From Calditrichota bacterium (lineage in GTDB: Bacteria; Calditrichota; Calditrichia; RBG-13-44-9), in contig JAJRXE010000454.1 of the NCBI GenBank assembly GCA_024276455.1, forward strand, positions 1-15,261: a stretch of 15,261 nt of DNA, given 5' to 3'. Position numbers and translations under genes: made by a program. Numbering within the stretch: position 1 is the first letter of the stretch; the number at the start of each line of letters is the position of its first letter. Under the pieces are notes generated by a model. It was not told where the DNA came from. It was given only the letters and a program-made list of their open reading frames with translations, and did no database searches. Shown here piece by piece: positions 7,571 through 13,688 of this stretch.

Positions 7571-8176
7571 ATGGAAAACAAATCGACCCGGGAGATTGAT
7601 TACGCCATTTTTGCGGCGCTGGAGCGGATTTACCAGGCGTTTCGTTCCATGCTCTGGGATTATGCCAAACATAATCAGCTTAGCCCCATCCAGATTCAAT
7701 TTCTGCTCTATCTGGCCAGCAAGCCGGAAGAACAGCGTCGAGTGTCCAATATCGCCCGCGATTTCGACCTGACCCCTGCGACCGTCAGCGATGCTATTAA
7801 AACGCTGGAAAACAAACAATTATTAAAACGCACCGTTTCCACTCGGGATAAACGGGTCCACACCCTGGATTTGACGGAAAATGGCAGGGAGTTGACCAAA
7901 GTGTTGTCCAACTGGCAGAAGGTGCTTCTCAGCCAGATTGCCAGTTTCCCGGAGGATACTAAGGAATCCGTTATTCTGTTTTTGTTGCAGTTGGTAGAAT
8001 CTTTAAAAGAAGCGCGGATTATTTCCGAAGTAAAAACCTGTCTTTCCTGTCAGTATTTTCAAATGGAAAATCAGCTCATTACAAAAAAGCAACAGTTTCG
8101 CTGTTTACTGCGGGACGTTGCCCTTAATCTTTACGACCTGAAAGTAGATTGTCCCAATTACCGAGCGAAAAAATGA
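7571..8176 (+). CDS. MarR family transcriptional regulator with C-terminal four-cysteine motif
   Basis: This 201-residue protein has a MarR winged helix-turn-helix. The recognition region is about 57-86 (VSNIARDFDLTPATVSDAIKTLENKQLL) and the wing RTVSTRDKRVHTLDLT is about 87-102, with dimerisation helices on both sides. It is longer than typical MarR proteins (about 140-150 residues) because of a C-terminal extension holding Cys157-X2-Cys160, Cys178 and Cys194 (CLSC, FRC, DCPNY). These are suited to binding a metal or Fe-S cluster or to sensing redox state (inference). ATG 7571 is preferred over ATG 7559 since GGAG at 7561-7564 is 6 bases ahead. It is the first gene before sco and the oxidase genes, 18 bases from sco, with a palindrome upstream. 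It probably controls its own operon; whether it represses or activates cannot be told. Confidence 0.9.
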   Translation: MENKSTREIDYAIFAALERIYQAFRSMLWDYAKHNQLSPIQIQFLLYLASKPEEQRRVSNIARDFDLTPATVSDAIKTLENKQLLKRTVSTRDKRVHTLDLTENGRELTKVLSNWQKVLLSQIASFPEDTKESVILFLLQLVESLKEARIISEVKTCLSCQYFQMENQLITKKQQFRCLLRDVALNLYDLKVDCPNYRAKK

Positions 8177-8194
8177 TGAATCAAAAGGGGTGGC

Positions 8195-9037
8195 ATGATG
8201 AATTGGCTGCAAGCGATTCAAATAGATTGGGTGAAGTTTTCACCCTTAAGAGCCCTGCTTTTCGTCTGGTTGGCAGGCGGTTTGTTTACGGGAGCCTGGT
8301 CGCAAACCAGCGAGGGGCTTACGCCGGAACCGGAAATTGGCCTGGTGGAGCACCTCGGAGAATACGTTCCTCTGGATTTGAAATTTGTCAACGAGCAGGG
8401 CGATACGGTGGTTCTCCGGGATGTGATTGACAAACCCACCGTGGTGTCGCTGGTTTATTTTAATTGTCCGGGAATTTGCAGTCCGCTGTTAAGCGGGAAG
8501 GTGGATGTGCTGGATCGCCTGGACATGAAACCGGGAGTCGATTACCAGGCTCTGACCATCAGTTTCGATCCCACCGATACACCGAAGTTGGCTCGGGCCA
8601 AAAAACGCAATTATTTTAAAGCGTTCCGGCGCGGACCGTTCCCCGAAGACGCCTGGCTCTGGCTCACCGGAGACAGTGCTTCCATTAAAAAATTTACCGA
8701 TGCCGTCGGATTCAAATATAAAAAAGAGGGACGGGAATTTATTCACGCCGGTTTGTTGACGGTGCTGTCTCCCACAGGTAAAATCAGTCGCTATTTGCGT
8801 GGGATTGAATACCAACCGTTCGATTTAAAAATGGCCATTCTGGAAGCTTCGCAAGGAAAAACCGGTCCGACGATTAGCAAGCTGTTGTTGTATTGTTTTA
8901 GTTACGACCCGGCCGGTAAAAAGTACGTGTTCAACTTCATGCGCGTATTCGGCACCGCTTTTTTAGTTGTCCTGGTGCTTTTTGTGGGGTTTTTAACCTA
9001 CCAGGGGAATTTGAGAAAAAAGAAAGTGAGGGATTAA
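8195..9037 (+). CDS. sco: SCO1/SenC family copper chaperone for cytochrome c oxidase
   Basis: SCO proteins deliver copper to, or reduce, the CuA site of oxidase subunit II on the outer face of the membrane. The thioredoxin-like domain has the copper ligands Cys91-PGI-Cys95 (YFNCPGICSPLL) and His184 (FIHAGLLTVLSPTGKISRYLRG), with TISFDPTDTP between. The N-terminus (about 18-36) is a signal sequence or membrane anchor ending near AWSQ. Unlike classical SCO1, a second hydrophobic segment (VFGTAFLVVLVLFVGFLTYQ) occurs at the end, after the LLLYCFSYDPAGKKY block. This block-plus-anchor architecture is familiar from SCO proteins encoded in oxidase operons. Two adjacent ATGs (8195 and 8198) both fit AAAAGGGG at 8183-8190. 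ctaD begins one base after the stop. Confidence 0.95.
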   Translation: MMNWLQAIQIDWVKFSPLRALLFVWLAGGLFTGAWSQTSEGLTPEPEIGLVEHLGEYVPLDLKFVNEQGDTVVLRDVIDKPTVVSLVYFNCPGICSPLLSGKVDVLDRLDMKPGVDYQALTISFDPTDTPKLARAKKRNYFKAFRRGPFPEDAWLWLTGDSASIKKFTDAVGFKYKKEGREFIHAGLLTVLSPTGKISRYLRGIEYQPFDLKMAILEASQGKTGPTISKLLLYCFSYDPAGKKYVFNFMRVFGTAFLVVLVLFVGFLTYQGNLRKKKVRD

Positions 9038-9038
9038 C

Positions 9039-10676
9039 ATGGCCAACGGTGTTGTAGAAGGCATTGCCATCGATAGAAGTTTTTGGGAGGAGAGAAGTCG
9101 TTATCGAGGAATCCTTTCCTGGATTTTAAGTACCGATCACAAACGAATTGGCATTCTGTATCTGAGTAGCATGATTGTGTTCTTTCTGGTTGCCGTTGGA
9201 ATTGGGGTGTTGATGCGGCTGGAAATGATTTCACCCGGTGAAACGATTGTAAGCGCTCAAACCTACAATCAGCTTTTTACCCTCCACGGCATGATCATGA
9301 TTTTTCTGTTCATTATTCCCGGTATTCCAGCGGTGTTTGGCAACTTCTTTCTTCCTCTTCAGATTGGGGCCAAGGACGTCGCCTTCCCGCGGTTAAATTT
9401 GCTTTCCTGGTGGTTGTACATGCTGGGCGCCTGTTTGGCGTTGTTGTCGTTGTTTGTGGGAAACGGTCCGGCAGATACCGGCTGGACGTTTTACGCGCCC
9501 TACAGTATCCGTACCGGTACCAATGTAACCATTGCAGTGATTGCCGGTTTCATTCTGGGCTTCTCTTCCATTTTAACCGGATTGAATTTTTTAACCACGA
9601 TTCATCGTTTGCGGGCACCGGGAATGAAATGGTTCCGCATGCCCTTGTTTGTTTGGTCCCTTTATGCGACCGGCTGGATTCAGATTCTGGCCACTCCCAT
9701 TCTGGGCATCACGCTCGCCCTGATTGTGGTGGAGAGGGTGCTGGGCGTGGGGATTTTCGATCCTGCCAAAGGCGGCGATCCGGTGCTTTACCAACACCTG
9801 TTCTGGATTTATTCCCATCCGGCGGTGTACATCATGGTCCTCCCGGCCATGGGCGTCATTAGCGAAATTATTCCCACCTTTGTCCGCCGCACCATTTTCG
9901 GCTACAAAATGATCGCCTTCTCCAGTATGGCCATTGCCTTTGTGGGATATCTGGTGTGGGGACATCACATGTACACCAGTGGGATTAGCGATACGTCGCG
10001 AATGGCCTTTTCCTTTCTGACCTTTCTGGTGGCCATTCCCAGCGCCGTAAAAGTGTTTAATTGGTTGGCGACCATGTACAAAGGTTCCATCGATTTTCAG
10101 CCGCCCTTTTTGTACGGCATCTCATTCATGTTCCTTTTTACTATTGGCGGATTAACCGGGTTGATTCTGGGGGCACTGGCCACGGATATTCATGTTCACG
10201 ACACCTATTTTGTGGTGGCTCATTTCCATTACACCATGTTTGGCGGGGCGGGATTTATCTTCTTTGCGGCTTTGCATTACTGGGGGCCGAAAATGTTCGG
10301 TCGAATGTACAATAAAAAGCTCTCTTATTATGCCTGGGGACTTTTGTTTGTGGGTTTCAACACTCTTTATATGTCCATGTTTATTCTGGGCTACAAAGGA
10401 ATGCCTCGTCGTTACTACTATTATTTGCCGGAATTTCACAACTTGCAGGTTTCGGCGACCGTGGGTTCCTGGATTCTGGTGGCCGGAATTTTACTTATGT
10501 TCGGCAATTTAATTTACGGATTCTGGAAAGGGGAAAAGGCTTCGCAGAATCCCTGGGGAGGGACCACGCTGGAATGGCAAGTCGCCACGCCTCCACCGCT
10601 GGAAAATTTCCACAAAATACCAGTGGTGGAAACCGAGCCATACGACCATCGCCATAAATTTCGGGAGGTGAAATGA
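9039..10676 (+). CDS. ctaD: Cytochrome c oxidase subunit I (heme-copper oxidase, A2-type)
   Basis: This is the catalytic subunit that reduces oxygen to water and pumps protons; 545 residues with about 12 membrane helices. All metal ligands are present: low-spin heme His83 (LHGMIMIF) and His397; high-spin heme His395 (VVAHFHYTMFGG); CuB ligands His260, His309 and His310. Tyr264 in HPAVY should form the cross-link with His260. The K-channel lysine is Lys338 (SAVKVFNW) and the D-channel entrance Asp113 (GAKDVAFPRLN). Helix VI reads YSHPAVY, with no Glu where A1 oxidases have HPEVY; the YSHP motif marks the A2 subfamily, as in Thermus and Rhodothermus caa3. The C-terminus has NPWGGTTLEW. GAGGG at 9028-9032 precedes ATG 9039, and the stop overlaps ctaE (ATGA). 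Confidence 0.98.
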   Translation: MANGVVEGIAIDRSFWEERSRYRGILSWILSTDHKRIGILYLSSMIVFFLVAVGIGVLMRLEMISPGETIVSAQTYNQLFTLHGMIMIFLFIIPGIPAVFGNFFLPLQIGAKDVAFPRLNLLSWWLYMLGACLALLSLFVGNGPADTGWTFYAPYSIRTGTNVTIAVIAGFILGFSSILTGLNFLTTIHRLRAPGMKWFRMPLFVWSLYATGWIQILATPILGITLALIVVERVLGVGIFDPAKGGDPVLYQHLFWIYSHPAVYIMVLPAMGVISEIIPTFVRRTIFGYKMIAFSSMAIAFVGYLVWGHHMYTSGISDTSRMAFSFLTFLVAIPSAVKVFNWLATMYKGSIDFQPPFLYGISFMFLFTIGGLTGLILGALATDIHVHDTYFVVAHFHYTMFGGAGFIFFAALHYWGPKMFGRMYNKKLSYYAWGLLFVGFNTLYMSMFILGYKGMPRRYYYYLPEFHNLQVSATVGSWILVAGILLMFGNLIYGFWKGEKASQNPWGGTTLEWQVATPPPLENFHKIPVVETEPYDHRHKFREVK

Positions 10677-11455
10677 ATCACACGGCCGAACTGATCATGG
10701 AAAAACACCACGATCCGGTAGGAGCCCGTATCGGGATGTGGTTGTTCCTGTTTACCGAATTGCTGTTATTCGGTGGTTTGTTTCTGTTGTATGCCATTTA
10801 TCTGCATAACCATCCGGAGGATTTTCACTACGGCTCCAGTCATCTGAATCAGTTCGTCGGGGCGTTGAATACGATTATTTTGCTCACCAGCAGTTTGACC
10901 ATGGTGCTTTCGGTGGCCATGCTGCAACGAAGAAAGGAAAATCTGGCGGTTCTGTTTCTGGTGCTGACCTTCTTGCTGGGAGCATTTTTCTTGTTAAACA
11001 AATATTTCGAGTGGAGCGCAAAAATTTCGCACGGACTGTATCCTGGTTCGGACGTATTGCTTAGCCGATCGTACGGAGAGGTTCTGTTTTTCGGACTCTA
11101 TTACGTAATGACGGGATTGCACGCTCTCCATGTCCTGATCGGAATGGTCGTCATGCTTTTTTTACTGCGGTTTGTGACCAAAAAACGCGCGAAAGTTGCA
11201 GCACTCCTTCCTGCTGATTTAGAGCAATTTCAGGGGAAAAGGTTGTATTTAGCCGATGAGCAGGGACGTCGGATCTGGGAGAGTGAGCCGCTTGGCGATT
11301 CGGTGCGCGAGGTGGCGGTGGTGGTGGACGGCGTTCGCACCAAGGAGCACTGGAAGGCCAATGTCATTAAGTTTGAAAATGCCGGTTTGTACTGGCATCT
11401 GGTCGATATTATCTGGATTTTTCTCTTTCCGTTATTCTATCTGATTGCCATGTAA
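10673..11455 (+). CDS. ctaE: Cytochrome c oxidase subunit III with an enlarged last loop
   Basis: Subunit III supports proton uptake and stability of the oxidase. The 260-residue protein begins with RIGMWLFLFTELLLFGGLF, typical of helix 1 in the short bacterial form, and includes YYVMTGLHALHVLIGM and the final helix GLYWHLVDIIWIFLFPLFYLI. Between the last two helices is a hydrophilic stretch of about 67 residues (169-235), where relatives usually have about 15-25. It contains GKRLYLADEQGRRIWES and VAVVVDGVRTKEHW, which look like beta hairpins. By the usual topology it faces the cytoplasm. It is in frame and well coded, not an obvious insertion element. The ATG overlaps the ctaD stop by four bases, suggesting coupling. 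Confidence 0.95.
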   Translation: MNHTAELIMEKHHDPVGARIGMWLFLFTELLLFGGLFLLYAIYLHNHPEDFHYGSSHLNQFVGALNTIILLTSSLTMVLSVAMLQRRKENLAVLFLVLTFLLGAFFLLNKYFEWSAKISHGLYPGSDVLLSRSYGEVLFFGLYYVMTGLHALHVLIGMVVMLFLLRFVTKKRAKVAALLPADLEQFQGKRLYLADEQGRRIWESEPLGDSVREVAVVVDGVRTKEHWKANVIKFENAGLYWHLVDIIWIFLFPLFYLIAM

Positions 11456-11469
11456 AACAGGGGATGGTT

Positions 11470-11760
11470 ATGGAAAAAGAACAAACAGTTCACGAAAATG
11501 TTCACATCGGTACGTATGTCATGGTCTGGTTGGCACTGCTCATGTTAACCGGACTAACCGTTACGGTTGCGGGATTAAATCTGCAAAGTTTTGCCATTGT
11601 GGTGGCCATCTTCATTGCGGGGCTGAAATCGACCCTGGTGCTGAATTATTTCATGCACATTAAATACGAGTCGCCGATTTTTCGCAACATGGTTCTGGTG
11701 GTCATTGTCACCATTGCCATTATTATTGGATTAACGTTTGTTGATATTTCTTTTAGGTGA
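11470..11760 (+). CDS. ctaF: Cytochrome c oxidase subunit IV (caa3-type small subunit)
   Basis: This 96-residue protein has three hydrophobic helices (VMVWLALLMLTGLTVTVAG, FAIVVAIFIAGLKSTLVLNYF, and MVLVVIVTIAIIIGLTFV). The motif LNYFMHIKYESP between helices 2 and 3 is characteristic of the prokaryotic subunit IV family. ATG 11470 fits better than ATG 11464: AGGGG at 11459-11463 leaves 6 bases before 11470 but none before 11464. It lies between subunits III and II as a small membrane component of the complex. The exact function of the subunit is poorly defined in the family; a role in CuB assembly or stability has been suggested. Confidence 0.92.
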   Translation: MEKEQTVHENVHIGTYVMVWLALLMLTGLTVTVAGLNLQSFAIVVAIFIAGLKSTLVLNYFMHIKYESPIFRNMVLVVIVTIAIIIGLTFVDISFR

Positions 11761-11771
11761 GGAGAACGAAG

Positions 11772-12725
11772 ATGTCAGGTGCGTCAACATCTACCAGTAC
11801 GGTTGATTCGGTATTTCTGTTTATTGCCGGAATAGGGCTCTTTTTTCTGGTATTAATCACATTTTTGATGATCTATTTTATTTTTAAATACAACAAAAAA
11901 CGTCACCAGAAGCCGGAGGACATTCATGGTAGTACCCTGCTGGAGGTGGTGTGGACGGTGATTCCAACCATTCTGGTGCTTCTCATGTTCTATTTCGGCT
12001 GGAAGGGGTTTGAGTTTATGCGCAAGGTTCCGGACGATGCCATGACGGTGAAAGTAACCGCTCGCATGTGGTCCTGGATGTTTGAGTACGAAAATGGGTT
12101 GCAAACCGACACGCTGTACGTTCCGGTGAATCGGCCGGTGAAACTGGAATTGCAGTCTCTGGACGTGATTCACAGTTTCTTCATCCCGGCGTTTCGCATT
12201 AAAGAAGATGCGGTGCCCGGGATCCCCACTTACCTCTGGTTCGAAGCGACCGAAACAGGCGATTACGATGTGCTGTGTGCGGAGTACTGTGGTTTGCGCC
12301 ATGCGTACATGTTGAGCAAGGTAAAAGCGTTGCCAGAGGAAGAGTTCCGTTCCTGGTTTGCTCTGGCCTCTGAAGAAATGCCCAAATTGAATGCGCCGGA
12401 AACCACCTCAGAAGGAACGGAAGCTCCGGTCAACAGCGCAATGGGTGAACGTTTGGTGCGGCTACGCGGGTGCGTGGCCTGTCACAGCAGTGACGGAAGT
12501 ACAATTATTGGTCCCAGTTTTAAGGGATTATTCGGTTCCACCCGTCGGGTAGTGAGCGATGGGGAAGAGAAAGAGGTGATGGCAGATGAAGCCTACCTGC
12601 GCCGTTCCATCTTAAAACCCGGCCTGGAGGTAGTAAAAGGCTTCAAAAATCTGATGCCCTCTCAAGAAGGGCAGTTAACCGAGGAAGAATTGGCTGCTAT
12701 TATTCAGTATTTAAAGGGCTTATGA
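11772..12725 (+). CDS. ctaC: Cytochrome c oxidase subunit II with fused cytochrome c (caa3 type)
   Basis: Subunit II takes electrons from cytochrome c into the CuA centre; here the electron donor domain is fused to it. The 317-residue protein has two membrane helices (about 16-40 and 57-78). A cupredoxin domain follows, with CuA ligands His134 (VIHSFFIPAF), Cys169, Glu171, Cys173, His177 and Met180 in CAEYCGLRHAYM. The C-terminal cytochrome c domain has CVACH (Cys234, Cys237, His238) and Met295 in LMPSQEG as probable sixth heme ligand. The linker between (about 205-222) is Glu/Thr/Pro-rich. ATG 11772 is chosen because AGGAG at 11760-11764 is 7 bases ahead; the frame could start at GTG 11757. 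There is no clear lipoprotein signal. It is placed after ctaDEF, whereas many operons put subunit II first. Confidence 0.97.
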   Translation: MSGASTSTSTVDSVFLFIAGIGLFFLVLITFLMIYFIFKYNKKRHQKPEDIHGSTLLEVVWTVIPTILVLLMFYFGWKGFEFMRKVPDDAMTVKVTARMWSWMFEYENGLQTDTLYVPVNRPVKLELQSLDVIHSFFIPAFRIKEDAVPGIPTYLWFEATETGDYDVLCAEYCGLRHAYMLSKVKALPEEEFRSWFALASEEMPKLNAPETTSEGTEAPVNSAMGERLVRLRGCVACHSSDGSTIIGPSFKGLFGSTRRVVSDGEEKEVMADEAYLRRSILKPGLEVVKGFKNLMPSQEGQLTEEELAAIIQYLKGL

Positions 12726-13612
12726 TGGTTCGTGCGATTGCCTTCAAAAATAACGTTGATTTGATCCTGGAACTCGGAAAGTTCCGCATTGCTCAGTTAG
12801 TTACCCTTTCTACCGCGACGGGCTACATTGCCGCCAGCGGGCGGTTGACGGGGCAAATGCTGATTCCGGTTCTGGGGATTTTATTGTTGGCGCTGGGATC
12901 CGGAGCGCTGAATCAATATCAGGAACGCGAGGCGGACGCCAAAATGCCCCGTACCCGCCGCCGTCCCATTCCCTCGGGAAGAATTTCGCCCGCTGCCGCT
13001 CTGGAAATTGCCCTGGGATTAATGGCGATCGGAGCGCTGGTGCTGCTGGTGGGAACGAATTTCCGGGCGTTTTCGCTGGGGGTGTTTACCGCTTTCTGGT
13101 ACAATGGGGTGTACACCTATTTAAAACGCCAAACCGCTCTAGCGGCCGTTCCCGGCTCCCTGATCGGCGCGCTTCCTCCCATGGTGGGGTGGGTAAGCGC
13201 CGGGGGCAGGTTGGGCGATTCTCGCGCATTGGCGCTTGCTATTTTGTTTTTTATTTGGCAAATTCCTCACTTCTGGTTATTGTTGTTAAATTTTGGTGAC
13301 GATTACGAAAAGGCCGGTTATCCCACACTGACCCGGATTCTCTCCCGCGACCGACTGGCCCGTTTAACATTTGTCTGGATTATGACCACCGCCGTGGTGA
13401 TTCTGTTGCTTCCACTCTATGGCTTTGGCCATTCCACGGCCATGTACATTGCGTTTCTGGCCATTGCGGCGGGATTAATTTTAAATTCCCTGCGCCTGTT
13501 GAGAAAAACCGTTCGAAAATCGGCTTTTCGGGTGGCGTTTCACGGAATAAATGCGATTATTTTGGTTGTCATGTTTTTAATTAGCCTGCACAGCCTGATC
13601 GGTGTCGGTTAA
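12722..13612 (+). CDS. ctaB: Protoheme IX farnesyltransferase (heme O synthase)
   Basis: CtaB adds a farnesyl group to heme B, giving heme O, the precursor of heme A used by this type of oxidase. The 296-residue UbiA-family membrane protein has the prenyl-diphosphate/Mg binding motif in the form N-x3-E-x3-D (Asn64, Glu68, Asp72: NQYQEREADAKMPRTRRRP). The second conserved block is FFIWQIPHFWLLLLNFGDDYEKAGYPTL. About eight or nine membrane helices are visible. The start overlaps the ctaC stop by four bases (ATGA); AAAGGG lies just ahead, and the next ATG (12725) is also possible. It is the last gene of the oxidase cluster. No heme A synthase gene (ctaA) follows. Confidence 0.97.
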   Translation: MMVRAIAFKNNVDLILELGKFRIAQLVTLSTATGYIAASGRLTGQMLIPVLGILLLALGSGALNQYQEREADAKMPRTRRRPIPSGRISPAAALEIALGLMAIGALVLLVGTNFRAFSLGVFTAFWYNGVYTYLKRQTALAAVPGSLIGALPPMVGWVSAGGRLGDSRALALAILFFIWQIPHFWLLLLNFGDDYEKAGYPTLTRILSRDRLARLTFVWIMTTAVVILLLPLYGFGHSTAMYIAFLAIAAGLILNSLRLLRKTVRKSAFRVAFHGINAIILVVMFLISLHSLIGVG

Positions 13613-13618
13613 ACCGAC
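13604..13618. repeat. Perfect 15-bp palindrome across the ctaB stop codon
   Basis: GTCGGTT-A-AACCGAC has 7-base arms with a single central base and includes the ctaB TAA (13610-13612). It could be a DNA-binding site ahead of the next gene or the base of an RNA hairpin. Its sequence differs from the palindrome at 7516-7532. Confidence 0.45.
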
Positions 13619-13633
13619 CGCAATTTTATTGCG
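13619..13633 (+). terminator. Short hairpin after ctaB, weak terminator at best
   Basis: CGCAAT-TTT-ATTGCG forms a 6-bp stem with a 3-base loop, directly after the palindrome. No run of T follows (AGGCTTG), so it may be an attenuator, a messenger 3'-end stabiliser or chance rather than a true intrinsic terminator. Transcription from the oxidase operon into the E1 gene is therefore possible. Confidence 0.35.
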
Positions 13634-13688
13634 AGGCTTGTTAACCGTAGGAGTTTGTGGTAGCAGGAATTGAGAGATGGAGTAAGAC

